From: Gaiellasilicea sp963829845
GTDB taxonomy: Bacteria; Actinomycetota; Thermoleophilia; Gaiellales; Gaiellaceae
DNA length: 64,000 bases
Assembly (NCBI GenBank): GCA_963829845.1
Contig: CAWHKD010000014.1
Span: 136,725-200,724, forward strand
Reading direction: 5' to 3'
Shown here: positions 46,371 through 56,559 of the stretch, piece by piece
Layout: each line of letters begins with the position of its first letter
How positions within the stretch are numbered: the stretch's first letter is position 1
Made by a program: the position numbers and the translations under genes
Notes under the pieces: generated by a model
Told to the model about the DNA's origin: nothing
The model's input: the letters and a program-made list of their open reading frames with translations, nothing else
Database searches by the model: none

Positions 46371-47048
46371 TCAGCCTGAAGCGCCGGTCTCGTCGTGCGT
46401 CGCCCCGACCGGCTTCGATTCCGGTGAGCCGCGCTGGCGCAGGTAGATCGTGAAGACCGCCATCGTCCCCACGGCGAGGAATTCCGACTGCCAGTTCTCG
46501 AGCGAGCGCTCCCAGAAGTCGGCGCTGCGCACGTACTCGCCCCAGGTCAGCGAGGGTTCCCCGTGCTCGCGCCGTTCCTCGTCTGCCGCGCGCCAGTTGT
46601 TCAGCGACTGGCCGCCCCACGAGAGGAGAAAGATCGCCGCCATCGCGAGCACGAGCGAGTTCTCGTACATGAACCGCTGCCAGCCTCGTCCGTGCTGGGC
46701 CCCGGCCGGAGCATCCGTGGGAGCATGGCGACCGAGGAGTTGCTCGCGCTCCGATTCACGCCCAGCCCGCTCGAACCGCTTCGACTCGTTCGACCCCTTC
46801 TGCACGAGCCAGACCGTCACGAGAATGAAGAGCGTGAACTGAAGGAACTCCGACTGCCAGTTCTCGAGCACCGCACCGCCGAAGTCGGGAGAGAGCACGT
46901 AGTCCAGCCACGACAGCGTCCGGCCGTCGTGGGCGAGCTGGTCGGCGTTGAACGCGTGCTGGCCGGCGAACGACTGGCCGACGAGCGCCGCCAGGAAGAT
47001 GACGCCGAAGAAGAGCGAGAGCCCATTCTCGAACGCGAAGCGCCTCAA
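46371..47048 (-). CDS. DUF6766-like duplicated membrane protein
   Basis: The 225-residue protein has two tandem units, each with a hydrophobic helix, a WL/WG-x-Y-v-x-S-x-D-F block and ENWQSEFL: LSLFFGVIFLAALVGQSFAG to VLENWQSEFLQFTLFIL, and LVLAMAAIFLLSWGGQSLNN to SLENWQSEFLAVGTMAVF. It ends YLRQRGSPESKPVGATHDET. I recognise it as the DUF6766 type, of unknown function. The likely start is TTG 47048 (LRRFAFENGLSLF), which overlaps the stop of a 25-codon frame as TTGA. Confidence 0.75.
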   Translation of the reverse strand: MRRFAFENGLSLFFGVIFLAALVGQSFAGQHAFNADQLAHDGRTLSWLDYVLSPDFGGAVLENWQSEFLQFTLFILVTVWLVQKGSNESKRFERAGRESEREQLLGRHAPTDAPAGAQHGRGWQRFMYENSLVLAMAAIFLLSWGGQSLNNWRAADEERREHGEPSLTWGEYVRSADFWERSLENWQSEFLAVGTMAVFTIYLRQRGSPESKPVGATHDETGASG

Positions 47049-47128
47049 TCGACCACCAGCGCCACGCCGATCCAGAGCGCGAGCCCACCGAGGATCAGCA
47101 GCCAGTAGATCGCGAACATCACCCGCAC
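47045..47128 (-). CDS. micro-membrane protein coupled to the DUF6766-like gene
   Basis: From GTG 47128 (or ATG 47119) the frame reads MFAIYWLLILGGLALWIGVA then LVVD and stops at TGA 47045-47047, overlapping the TTG start of the downstream gene. It is a single membrane helix of about 25 residues. The overlap suggests that its translation feeds the weak TTG start. Confidence 0.4.
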   Translation of the reverse strand: MRVMFAIYWLLILGGLALWIGVALVVD

Positions 47129-47183
47129 CTCGTCCGGGTTCCCGCGGAAACAAGAAAACGAACCGCCGGGTTAGAGTCGCCAG

Positions 47184-48590
47184 ATGCGACCGCGGAGCCT
47201 GAAGCCGCCGCTGCGCTCGCGGCCGTCGTGGTGGCTCGAGGAGGCGCGCTCGTTCAGGCCCGACCCGATCGAGCCGCCCCTCGCGGGAGCGATCGACGTC
47301 GACGTGGCGATCGTCGGCGGCGGCTACACCGGGCTCTGGACCGCGCTCGCCCTGCGCGAGCGCGACCCTTCCGCGAGCGTCGCCTTGCTCGAGGCGTGCG
47401 AGATCGGCGACGGCCCGAGCGGCCGCAACGGCGGCTTCCTGCACGGCTACTGGTCGTCGATCGCAACGCTGCGCTCCGTGCTCGGCGACGGCGCCGCCCT
47501 CCAACTCGCCCATGCGTCGAGCCGGATCGTCCCCGCCGTCCGGGCGTTTCTCGAGCAGCGCGGCGAGGACGTCTGGCTACACGAAGGCGGGCTGCTGAAG
47601 GTCGCGGCCTCCGCGGCCGAGGACACGGCGGTTGAACGGTCGCTGCAGGCGGCGCACGAGCTCGGAGTCGAGGAAGAGGCGGTCGCCGCCGACCCCCGGC
47701 ACCGGGTCGACTCGCCCCGCTTCCGCCGCGGCGTCTTCTTTCGCGACGGCGCGACGGTGCAGCCGGCGCGGCTCGCGCTGGCGCTGAAGCGGGCCGCTCG
47801 GGATGCCGACGTCCAGCTCTTCGAGCACACGCCCGTGACCGCGGTTCAACACGGAAGGCTCGATACACCGGCCGGAACCGTCCGCGCGGCCGAAATCGTG
47901 CTCGCGTTGAACGCGTGGGCGACGGGCTGGCCGCTCGGCCGGTGGCAGACGACGTTCGGCAGTGCCGTCGTCCTGACGGAGCCGGTCCCGGAGCTGCTCG
48001 AGCAGGTCGGCTGGGCGCGCGGCGAGGCGGTCACGGACGGCCGCATGTTCCTCCACTACTTCCGCACGACGCCCGACGGCCGCGTCCTGATGGGAAGCGG
48101 CTCCGGGCGGCTGGAGCCCGGCGGCCGGGTCGGCGCAGGCGTGCTCGACGACCTGCCGGCGCAGGCGCGCGCGCACCAAGGCCTGCGTCAGCTCCTCCCC
48201 GCTCTCGCGAACGCGCGCATCGCGGCTCGCTGGAGCGGCCCGATCGACGTCTCCGCCGACCGGCTGCCCCGCTTCGGCACCGTCCCGGGCACGCGGATCC
48301 ACTACGGCGCCGGCTACTCAGGCAACGGCGTCGGGCCGAGCTGGCTCGGCGGCCAGATTCTCACCTCGCTCGCGCTCGGCATTCAGGACGAGTGGACCGT
48401 GCTGCCACTCGTCGACCGCCACTCCCGCCGGCTGCCGCCGGAGCCGTTTCGTTACGTCGGTGGCCGGGTCGTCCGCTGGGGGACGCTCGCCTCGGAGAAG
48501 GCCAGCGGCGCGGGCCTACGGCCGTCGGCCGCCGCCCGCGCCGCCGCCGCGGTCCCACGGCTGTTGCGGCTGCCGATCGGGACGCGCTAG
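47184..48590 (+). CDS. FAD-dependent amino acid oxidase-type protein (DadA/DAO family)
   Basis: The 468-residue protein has the FAD-binding IVGGGYTGLWTALALRE near residue 44, the second FAD motif GPSGRNGGFLHGYW, and the C-terminal RIHYGAGYSGNGVGPSWLGG. This arrangement is found in gamma-glutamylputrescine oxidase-like and other DAO-family flavoenzymes that oxidise amines or amino acids with oxygen. The N-terminal SWWLEEA is typical of the puuB-like branch, but the substrate is not assigned. The stop is 1 base from the convergent MsrA stop. The frame is intact. Confidence 0.88.
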   Translation: MRPRSLKPPLRSRPSWWLEEARSFRPDPIEPPLAGAIDVDVAIVGGGYTGLWTALALRERDPSASVALLEACEIGDGPSGRNGGFLHGYWSSIATLRSVLGDGAALQLAHASSRIVPAVRAFLEQRGEDVWLHEGGLLKVAASAAEDTAVERSLQAAHELGVEEEAVAADPRHRVDSPRFRRGVFFRDGATVQPARLALALKRAARDADVQLFEHTPVTAVQHGRLDTPAGTVRAAEIVLALNAWATGWPLGRWQTTFGSAVVLTEPVPELLEQVGWARGEAVTDGRMFLHYFRTTPDGRVLMGSGSGRLEPGGRVGAGVLDDLPAQARAHQGLRQLLPALANARIAARWSGPIDVSADRLPRFGTVPGTRIHYGAGYSGNGVGPSWLGGQILTSLALGIQDEWTVLPLVDRHSRRLPPEPFRYVGGRVVRWGTLASEKASGAGLRPSAAARAAAAVPRLLRLPIGTR

Positions 48591-48591
48591 A

Positions 48592-49059
48592 TCAGATCCG
48601 GCAGGTGGCACGGCCGTTCTTGACCAGGTACTGCTGGTGGTACTCCTCCGCCGGCCAGAAGGTCGACGCGGCAGTGATCTCCGTCGCAATCGGCTTGCCG
48701 AAGCGGGCCTGCGCGCGCGTCTTCGACTCGGCCGCGACCTCCGCCTGCTCGGGCGTGTGGGTGAAGATCGCCGAACGGTACTGGGTGCCGACGTCCCAGC
48801 CCTGGCGGTTCACCTGGGTGGGGTCGTGCAGGCTCCAAAAACGGTCGACGAGCTCGCCGTACGAGACCTCGCTCGGGTCGAACGTGACCTCGACCGCCTC
48901 GGCGTGGCCGGTCGTACCGCTGCAGACCGTCTTGTAGTCGGGCTCGTCGACGTGGCCGCCGGTGTAGCCGACCTGGACGTCGGTGACGCCCGGCGTGTTG
49001 CGAAAGTCGACCTCGACGCCCCAGAAGCAGCCGGCCGCGAACGTTGCGGTCTCGGTCAT
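48592..49059 (-). CDS. msrA: peptide methionine sulfoxide reductase A
   Basis: The 155-residue protein is a short-form MsrA with the catalytic GCFWGVE (Cys near residue 11), VGYTGGHVDEPDYKTVCSGT, GHAEAVEVTFDP and YRSAIFTHTPEQ. It reduces the S epimer of methionine sulfoxide. Its ATG overlaps the msrB stop by 4 bases, so the pair is one transcription unit. Confidence 0.96.
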   Translation of the reverse strand: MTETATFAAGCFWGVEVDFRNTPGVTDVQVGYTGGHVDEPDYKTVCSGTTGHAEAVEVTFDPSEVSYGELVDRFWSLHDPTQVNRQGWDVGTQYRSAIFTHTPEQAEVAAESKTRAQARFGKPIATEITAASTFWPAEEYHQQYLVKNGRATCRI

Positions 49060-49451
49060 GTCCGCTCCAGGTCGAGGGCGCACGAGTTGATGCAGTAGCG
49101 CTGGCCCGTCGGGCCGGGGCCGTCCGGGAAGACGTGGCCGAGATGCCCACCGCATGCGGCACACGTCACCTCGGTGCGGACCATCCCGTAGCTCGTGTCG
49201 GTCTCGGTGACGACGCTCGCGAGGCCTGCCGGCTCGACGAAGCTCGGCCATCCGGAACCGGAGTCGAACTTGGCCTCCGAGCGGAAGAGCTCGGCGCCGC
49301 AGCCGGCACAGCGGTAGACGCCGGGATCCTTCGTGTCGTTGTACTCGCCGGTGAAGGCGCGCTCCGTGCCCTTGCGTCGGAGCACCTCGTACTGCTCCGG
49401 CGTGAGCTCCGCGCGCCACTCGGCGTCCGTCTTCTGCGTCTTCATGTCCAT
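49056..49451 (-). CDS. msrB: peptide methionine sulfoxide reductase B
   Basis: The 131-residue protein has four zinc cysteines in YRCAGCGAELF and VTCAACGGHLGH, the substrate segment GSGWPSFVEP and the catalytic cysteine in RYCINSCAL. It reduces the R epimer of methionine sulfoxide. The pair msrB-msrA covers both epimers. Confidence 0.96.
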   Translation of the reverse strand: MDMKTQKTDAEWRAELTPEQYEVLRRKGTERAFTGEYNDTKDPGVYRCAGCGAELFRSEAKFDSGSGWPSFVEPAGLASVVTETDTSYGMVRTEVTCAACGGHLGHVFPDGPGPTGQRYCINSCALDLERT

Positions 49452-49486
49452 GCGGTCACGGTAGCGATCCTCTGATTACAGCCCGA

Positions 49487-50131
49487 TTAAGCCTGCGGGA
49501 GCACGAACGCGGCAATCGCAACGAAGTGGACGGCGGCGGCCCCGATCACGAGCAGGTGGAAGATCTCGTGGTAGCCGAACGTCGCTGGCGCGGGGTTCGG
49601 GCGCCGGAACGCATACGCGAGCGCACCGAGCGTGTAGAGGCCACCGCCGACGAACACGAGCACGGCGGGCGTGATCCCGAGGTCGAACATCTCCGGGACC
49701 GCGACGACGCCGACCCAACCGAGCGCGATGAAAACGAGCGCGGTCAGCCACTTGGGCGCGTCGACCCAGGCCAGGTTGAGCACGAGACCCGCGGCCGCGC
49801 CCGCCCAGACGACGATCAGGATCGCGTCGGCGACCGCTCCGTCGAAAGCGAGCAGCGCGAAGGGCGTGTACGTGCCGGCGATCAGCAGCAGGATCGTCGA
49901 GTGGTCGAGCCGGCGCATCCACAGGCGCACGCGCGTCGACTTCCAGTCGACCCGGTGGTACAGGGCGCTGACGCCGAACATCGCCGCCAGCGCGGCAGCA
50001 TAGATCCAGGTCGCGAGCAGCTCGCGACCCGAATCGGAGACCGCGACCAGGACGACGCCGGCCACGAGCGCGACATAGAAGGCGTACTGGTGGAAAACTC
50101 CGCGTAGGCGAGGCTTCAGCGAGGCATCCAT
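49487..50131 (-). CDS. hemolysin III family membrane protein
   Basis: The 214-residue protein has seven predicted helices and the HlyIII/progestin-receptor-like motifs: LRGVFHQYAFYVALVAG at the start, SALYHRVDW, LDHSTILLLIAGTYTPFAL and the last-helix histidines GYHEIFHLLVIGAAAVHFVA. The family is suspected to be a metal-dependent lipid hydrolase; hemolysis is not established for such homologues. It starts at ATG 50131. Confidence 0.9.
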   Translation of the reverse strand: MDASLKPRLRGVFHQYAFYVALVAGVVLVAVSDSGRELLATWIYAAALAAMFGVSALYHRVDWKSTRVRLWMRRLDHSTILLLIAGTYTPFALLAFDGAVADAILIVVWAGAAAGLVLNLAWVDAPKWLTALVFIALGWVGVVAVPEMFDLGITPAVLVFVGGGLYTLGALAYAFRRPNPAPATFGYHEIFHLLVIGAAAVHFVAIAAFVLPQA

Positions 50132-50345
50132 GCCCGGAAGTCTGCCAACTTCGCTGATCGCTGACCAGCGTCCGCGAAAGCGGCCCCCGACCGACGGTTC
50201 CAGGCGCTCTACGCCGCACCTGTCCCGGCCGCGCTGTGGATCCCCCGATCGAGGCAGCAGCGTCTCAAGCCTGTTGTCCATCCTGCCGACAGGTGAGTGC
50301 CGCCCATGTGCCCGACTCTGGGCACGAGAGGAAGGAAGGTACGCG

Positions 50346-50738
50346 ATGAAACGGTTGCAGCTCGGCCTCATTTTGATTTTCATCCTCGTGTTCGCGAGCG
50401 CCGCGATCGCCGGGAAGGGTGGGGGCAGCGGCGCTGTCAAAGGCGTGATCACCGTCCCCGACACCACGTACGCCGGCACGACGACCGCGACGGTGAACCC
50501 AGGTGGTTCGGATACATACGTGTTCGCCCAGTGCTACGCGCCCGACTTCGGTGGCACGTACGTCTACGCGAAGTACTTCCCGGTCGACGCAGCCAATCAG
50601 GCTCAGATCGGCCCGCTGTCGTCCAGCCTGTGGCCGGGCGGAAACGCCTCGTGCCGGGCCCAGGAAGGCTACTTCGCGAGGGCCGGCTTCGGACGCTGGG
50701 TGTCGCTCGCCACCACCACGTTCCGCGTCACCGGCTGA
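50346..50738 (+). CDS. secreted protein of unknown function
   Basis: ATG 50346 follows GAAGGAAGG by 6 bases. The 130-residue product has a signal peptide (MKRLQLGLILIFILVFASAA then IAG) and a beta-rich mature domain with two cysteines (VFAQCYAPDF and NASCRAQEGYF) and the end GRWVSLATTTFRVTG. No family is recognised. It ends at a strong terminator. Confidence 0.65.
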   Translation: MKRLQLGLILIFILVFASAAIAGKGGGSGAVKGVITVPDTTYAGTTTATVNPGGSDTYVFAQCYAPDFGGTYVYAKYFPVDAANQAQIGPLSSSLWPGGNASCRAQEGYFARAGFGRWVSLATTTFRVTG

Positions 50739-50772
50739 GCCGCCCCAGCCGGCCTGACTCGAGATCGCGCCT

Positions 50773-50803
50773 CCCGGAGGGAGAGTCGAACTCTCCCTCC
50801 GGG
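50773..50803. terminator. bidirectional hairpin terminator
   Basis: CCCGGAGGGAGAGT (50773-50786), loop CGA, ACTCTCCCTCCGGG (50790-50803): a perfect 14-bp stem between two convergent genes, followed by AGAAAACC on the plus strand. Confidence 0.8.
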
Positions 50804-50817
50804 CTCGCACAGAAAAC

Positions 50818-51303
50818 CTAGGCCGCCTTTGCCTTGACGACGCCCCGCACCTCGCCGGCGCGGTTCCGCTTCGTCTTCAGAACCACGTCTGCCTTGCCTG
50901 CAAGCGCCTGCTTCACCACTGCCTGCGCCACCGCACGTGAGCGGAAGGTCGTGACAAGCTTGGCGCCGTTGGCGCACGGAGCGCAGAGACGGATCACACT
51001 CACGGTCCCGGCAGCGGGATACCGCAGCTCCGCCGCCTTCACTTGCCCCGTCAGTCCCGAGAACGTCAGCGTCCAAGTCGCCGTGGAGGACTTCGCAACT
51101 GTTACCGCCCCTGCGAGCGCGCCACGAGCGTTCGCGACGTTTCCGGCCGGGCGCGGCTTCGTCATCTGCTTCGCCGTCATGGCCGTGTTGAGCCGGTAAC
51201 CCGCTGTGGCCGCGGACGCCGCGGTCTTGCCGGCGCCTGCAAGCGTCGGTCCGATCAAGGCGCACAGCGCGAGCGTGACCGCGATCGAGATTGCCTTCTT
51301 CAT
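50818..51303 (-). CDS. secreted CHRD-like protein
   Basis: ATG 51303 stands behind GAGGAGGGG. The 161-residue protein has a signal peptide (MKKAISIAVTLALCALIGPT then LAGAG) and a domain with strands ARGALAGAVTVAKSSTATWT, LTFSGLTGQVKAAELRYPAA and C-x-x-C in RLCAPCANG. The first two strands follow the CHRD pattern (L-T-x-S-G-L-x-x-A-x-A-A-H/E-I/L). It probably functions outside the cell. The next region upstream is the DUF11 gene terminator. Confidence 0.65.
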   Translation of the reverse strand: MKKAISIAVTLALCALIGPTLAGAGKTAASAATAGYRLNTAMTAKQMTKPRPAGNVANARGALAGAVTVAKSSTATWTLTFSGLTGQVKAAELRYPAAGTVSVIRLCAPCANGAKLVTTFRSRAVAQAVVKQALAGKADVVLKTKRNRAGEVRGVVKAKAA

Positions 51304-51457
51304 GTCAGCCCCTCCTCGTCGTTTGATCGGACGAGCCCGCACGACGCACTCTCTGGCCGCTCGCGCTCCCTCCGTTGCACGCCACTCGCCGCATCCGCTG
51401 TGCCGTGTCATCGTAGTCGCGAGTGACGGCCGCACTGTGAAGCCGCTGTAAAACCTG

Positions 51458-51493
51458 CGAGTGGGAGGCCCATTCACTCGGGCCTCCCACTCG
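51458..51493 (-). terminator. intrinsic terminator of the DUF11 gene
   Basis: CGAGTGGGAGGCCC (51458-51471) and GGGCCTCCCACTCG (51480-51493) form a perfect 14-bp stem with an 8-base loop. On the minus strand it is followed by CAGGTTTTACAG, a short T run. It lies 22 bases after the stop. Confidence 0.85.
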
Positions 51494-51514
51494 TCAGACC
51501 TTCCCGCGCTGCCC

Positions 51515-54500
51515 TTACTTCTTGGGCCGCACGGTGATGCCGGCGGAACCTTGCGGGGTCCCGTCGCCGAACGTGTACGTCACGGTCGGGTACACGCCCT
51601 GAACCCTGTTCACGGGGGTTCCCTGCAGTGCGCTCGGGTTGTACTTGATCGAGATCACGTACGTGCCGGGCTGGGTGACCGTGAACTGCACCTGGCCGGT
51701 GCTCGGGTTGTAGGTCACCGGACCCTGGGCCGAGCTCTTCGTGCACGTCGCGTAGTCCCACAGGATGACCTGCCCGATGTCCTGGATCGGAATCGGAGGC
51801 CAGTTGGGGCTGACGCTCGTGTGCGTCTGCGACACCGTCACCGTGTACGGCACCTGAGCTGCCGTCACCGTGATCTGGTTGTAGTAGAAGAACACGCCCG
51901 GAGCGACGCTGCTGATCGTCCCCTTGTTGATGTTGTAGTCGAGGAACTGGTAGCTCGTCGCGCCGGCCTTGTAGTCCGCGCACGTCGTCTGCGTCGGCAG
52001 GATCTGCGCCGTCTGGCGGTAGATCGTCGCCTGCGCCTGGTTCGAGGTCACCGTGTTGCCGTTGAACGTCGTGCTCGCCGTCGCGATGTTCGTGATCGAC
52101 GAGACCGTCATGTCGGCGGCCTGGATCGTGTACGTCCCCGTGCACGTCCTGGTCGCCGTGGGTGCGAGCGACCCGGTCGGGCACGTCACCGTTGCGATCT
52201 TGTTGTCGGTGATCGTGAACGGACCGGGCAGCGTCACGTTGCCGGTGTTCGTGATCACGTACGTGTACGTGATCACCTGGCCGACTGCGCTGTAGACCGT
52301 CGGGCTGGCGCTCTTCGTGAGCGACAACGCCGGGTTCTGATCGGCCGGGACGTCCTCGGAAGCACACGCCTCCGCAGCCCCACCGGCACCATCGTTGACA
52401 CACGCCGTATTCGCATACGAACCCGCATCCAGGTCGGCCTGCGTCACCGTATGCGACGCCGTGCAGTTCAACGACGCGCCCGGCGCCAACGACGAACCGT
52501 TCGCCGGGCTGCAGACGAGACCGCTGACCTTCGGATCAGTCACCGTCACCGACGCCAACGTCACGTTGCCGGTGTTCGTCGCCACGATCGTGTAATTGAT
52601 CACGTCACCGACCGAGTCGAAGCTCTGCTCGGTCGCCACCTTCGTCATCGACAACGCCGGATTCTGATCGGCCGGGACGTCCTCGGAAGCACACGCCTCC
52701 GCAGCCCCACCGGCACCATCGTTGACACACGCCGTATTCGCATACGAACCCGCATCCAGGTCGGCCTGCGTCACCGTATGCGACGCCGTGCAGTTCAACG
52801 ACGCGCCCGGCGCCAACGACGAACCGTTCGCCGGGCTGCAGACGAGACCGCTGACCTTCGGATCAGTCACCGTCACCGACGCCAACGTCACGTTGCCGGT
52901 GTTCGTCGCCACGATCGTGTAATTGATCACGTCACCGACCGAGTCGAAGCTCTGCTCGGTCGCCACCTTCGTCAGCGACAACGCCGGCTTCTGTACGGCG
53001 GTCACGGTCTCGATCGTCCGGATTCGAGTCAGTGCCGTTCGCGGACGCCTTCGCCGTGTTCGTCACCGAGCCCGAATCGAGATCCGCCTGCGTGATCGTG
53101 TACGAGGCCGTGCACGTCATCGAGCCACCAGGCGCAAGCCCACCAGCCGGACACGTCACCGTCGCCTTGTCATCCGCCACCGTCACCGGACCCGCCAACG
53201 TCACATTGCCGGTGTTCGTGACCAGATAGCTGTACGAGATCACATCACCAACCGAGTCATACGACGTCGGCGACGCCGTCTTCACCAACGACAACGCCGG
53301 CTTCTTGTCCGCGGTCACGGTCTCATCGTCCGGATTCGAATCAGTGCCGTTCGCGGACGCCTTCGCCGTGTTCGTCACCGAGCCCGAATCGAGATCCGCC
53401 TGCGTGATCGTGTACGACGCCGTGCACGTCATCGAGCCCCAGGCGCAAGCCCACCAGCCGGACACGTCACCGTCGCCTTGTCATCCGCCACCGTCACCGG
53501 ACCCGCCAACGTCACATTGCCGGTGTTCGTGACCAGATAGCTGTACGTGATCACATCACCAACCGAGTCATACGAGCGTCGGCGACGCCGTCTTCACCAA
53601 CGACAACGCCGGCTTCTTGATCCGCGGTCACGGTCTCATCGTCCGGATTCGAATCGGTGCCGTTCGCGGACGCCTTCGCCGTGTTCGTCACCGAGCCCGA
53701 ATCGAGATCCGCCTGCGTGATCGTGTACGAGGCCGTGCACGTCATCGAGCCACCAGGCGCAAGCCCACCAGCCGGACACGTCACCGTCGCCTTGTCATCC
53801 GCCACCGTCACCGGACCCGCCAACGTCACATTGCCGGTGTTCGTGACCAGATAGCTGTACGAGATCACATCACCAACCGAGTCATACGAGGTCGGCGACG
53901 CCGTCTTCACCAACGACAACGCCGGCTTCTTGTCCGCGGTCACGGTCTCATCGTCCGGATTCGAATCAGTGCCGTTCGCGGACGCCTTCGCCGTGTTCGT
54001 CACCGAGCCCGAATCGAGATCCGCCTGCGTGATCGTGTACGAGGCCGTGCACGTCATCGAGCCACCAGGCGCAAGCCCACCAGCCGGACACGTCACCGTC
54101 GCCTTGTCATCCGCCACCGTCACCGGACCCGCCAACGTCACATTGCCGGTGTTCGTGACCAGATAGCTGTACGAGATCACATCACCAACCGAGTCATACG
54201 AGGTCGGCGACGCCGTCTTCACCAACGACAACGCCGGCTTCTTGTCCGCGGTCACGGTCTCATCGTCCGGATTCGAATCAGTGCCGTTCGCGGACGCCTT
54301 CGCCGTGTTCGTCACCGAGCCCGAATCGAGATCCGCCTGCGTGATCGTGTACGACGCCGTGCACGTCATCGAGCCACCAGGCGCAAGCCCACCAGCCGGA
54401 CACGTCACCGTCGCCTTGTCATCCGCCACCGTCACCGGACCCGCCAACGTCACATTGCCGGTGTTCGTGACCAGATAGCTGTACGAGATCACATCACCAA

Positions 54501-56171
54501 CCGAGTCATACGAGGTCGGCGACGCCGTCTTCACCAACGACAACGCCGGCTTCTGGTCCGCGGTCACGGTCTCATCGTCCGGATTCGAATCAGTGCCGTT
54601 CGCGGACGCCTTCGCCGTGTTCGTCACCGAGCCCGAATCGAGATCCGCCTGCGTGATCGTGTACGAGGCCGTGCACGTCATCGAGCCACCAGGCGCAAGC
54701 CCACCAGCCGGACACGTCACCGTCGCCTTGTCATCCGCCACCGTCACCGGACCCGCCAACGTCACATTGCCGGTGTTCGTGACCAGATAGCTGTACGAGA
54801 TCACATCACCAACCGAGTCATACGAGGTCGGCGACGCCGTCTTCACCAACGACAACGCCGGAGCCGCGATCAGCGTGTTCGTGATCGTGCAGGTGACGTT
54901 CTCGCCACCACTGATGTTGACCGTCGCCGACACCGAGCCCGCCGTGCCGGTCGTGCCGTCCGTGCACGACCACGTGCCGACGGTGTAGCCGGCCTGCGCC
55001 GTCTCGGCGATCGTGTGGTTCCCGGCCGTGACGGTCGCGGCGGTACCGGAGGTCGTCGAGTTCCCGTCGATCGTGAGCGGGAAGTCGCTGACGCCCTTGT
55101 ACCCCGCACCCGTCTCGCCGAGATTGTCGACGGTCTTGACGAGCGTGAGCGTGCCGGTCGACTGGACGTTGTTGAACGTGCAGGTCACGACCTCGCCCGG
55201 GTTTGGATCGATCCCGGAGATCGTGGTTCCGCTCAACGTGCCGGTGGTTGTCGTGCCGTCGGCCTTCAGGCACGACGCCGTCGAGAGCTGCCAGCCCGAC
55301 GCGACAGTCTCAGCGACCGTGTGATTCGTGGTCGAGCTCACGGGAAGCAGCGGGCTCGTGCCGTCTCCGTTCGTGCTGAAGGCCGAAACCCCGTCGAGGG
55401 TGAAGGAGAAGGTGGCCGTCGTCGTGTTCGGAGTGGCGTCCTTCACGATCCTGATGAATCCCGCGTCCGGGACGAAGACACAGTCCGAGGGATCGGAGTT
55501 CGGTTCCTGCGACGGGAAAGAGCAGACGTTGAGCAGCGTCGCCGTCGCTCCTCCAAAGTCCGAGTACTGGATGGTTGTCACCGCCACTGCGTCATCCGAG
55601 TTGCACGCCGGGTTGGCGTCGCAGTCGTTGCCGTCCTGGTGCGTCGGGCTGCCCTTGAACGGGTCACTGCCCGCGACCACCGAGGCTCGTCCCGGTCGAG
55701 GTGAAGGAGGTGATCGCGCGTCGGTCCACCGCAGCGGTCCGCACGCGAGTCGGCGACACAGGAATACAGCCGCGCCGTGCTGACCGTCGTATCGTCGTTG
55801 ACGGTCAGGCAGAACGCGTAGTTCGCGAAGCCGTCGTTGTCCGTGTCGAACAGGGAACACGCGTCGCGCGTGTTGGCTCCCGACGTCGCCGTGTCGTCCC
55901 AGTTCCAGTTCACGCTGAGACTCGTTGCGCCGGGGAGGCCGTAGTCGACCGTCAGGCTGTTGAGGTCCTTCTGGCCGGTGAGATCGTCCTCGCCGCCCTG
56001 ATCGATCACGGTCTGCGGCGCAGCCGAGGCGAGCCCCGCGAACGTGAGGCTCCCGCCGACCGCGAGAAGCATGGCCAGGAGGGCGAGCACGGCCCGCCGC
56101 TTGCGGCGTGCCGTTACCCCTCTTCGTGTTGACAGCCGGCTCTCAGGCCGGCTCGTTGTTGACGTGCTCAT
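51515..56171 (-). CDS. giant secreted DUF11-repeat protein (several frame breaks)
   Basis: ATG 56171 behind AGGAGGG starts a signal peptide with a long charged lead (AVLALLAMLLAVGGSLTFAG as core, then LASAAPQ). The mature protein of about 1,520 residues has an N-terminal domain of about 200 residues, two prealbumin-like modules (FSFTLDGVSAFST; LTIDGNSTTSG with HTIAETAQAGYTVG), nine DUF11 repeats (each P-A-L-S-L-x-K ... D-S-V-G-D-V-I ... V-T-N-T-G-N-V-T-L) and a C-terminal domain (VFFYYNQITVTAAQV, GTYVISIKYNPSALQG). No LPxTG anchor is seen. Frames break near 55735, 53615, 53575, 53445 and 53010; comparison among repeats shows single-base errors. It is probably a surface or sheath protein. Confidence 0.8.
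52335..52988 (-). repeat. two tandem 327-bp DUF11 units
   Basis: The two units (52335-52661, 52662-52988) are nearly identical in DNA and encode 109 residues each, ending ACVNDGAGGAAEACASEDVP. A related but diverged unit follows at about 52000-52334. Confidence 0.85.
52989..54861 (-). repeat. six tandem 312-bp DUF11 units
   Basis: The units start near 52989, 53301, 53613, 53925, 54237 and 54549 and encode 104 residues each with the core DSVGDVISYSYLVTNTGNVT. They differ at only a few bases (for example TADKK or TADQK at the joint), which points to recent duplication or gene conversion. Confidence 0.88.
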
Positions 56172-56559
56172 TTGCCGCATCCCTCCTGGCACTGAAACGT
56201 GTGTCTCCACGGGGTCGGGCATGGCGCAAACTGCCGCCCCCAGTGGAGCCCGGTGTATGAAGCCCGTGGTGTCGCCCAACGTCCGCCGACGCCACGGCCC
56301 AGCTGCCCTCATTGACCCAAGAAATCCCCTATCCGCAGTTCCGCAGTTGTGTGGGTGCTACCGAGCTCCAGTATTCGGGGGCCGGGAAGCGAAGACAAGG
56401 TGTGGTTCGCCCCAGCGACGCCCTAGGGCGTTTCGCCCAGCCCGTTGGATGGATTGACTACGGGAGGCGATGCTGGCACCATCTACCGAAAGCTGGTCAA
56501 AGCTCAACTTATGCGCGTGTGGGACGGGCGCATGTCCAGGGAGTAGAGGGCGCACTGAC
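56172..56559. promoter_or_regulatory. divergent interval between the DUF11 gene and the response regulator
   Basis: No gene is seen in these 388 bases. TTGACC at 56322-56327 could be a -35 box for the rightward gene, but no good -10 lies at 16-18 bases. The interval must hold promoters for both flanking genes. Confidence 0.3.

Noticed and set aside
51461..53095. A 544-codon plus-strand open frame
   Set aside because: It is antisense to the C-terminal third of the DUF11 gene, starts inside its terminator and has no protein-like pattern.
52335..54861. CRISPR-like array
   Set aside because: The units are 312 and 327 bp, adjacent without spacers and coding; they are DUF11 repeats.
53617..55704. 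A long plus-strand open frame opposite the DUF11 gene
   Set aside because: It is rich in R, H and V, follows the 312-bp period and is the antisense image of a repetitive high-GC gene; the minus strand has the signal peptide, domain pattern, ribosome-binding site and terminator.
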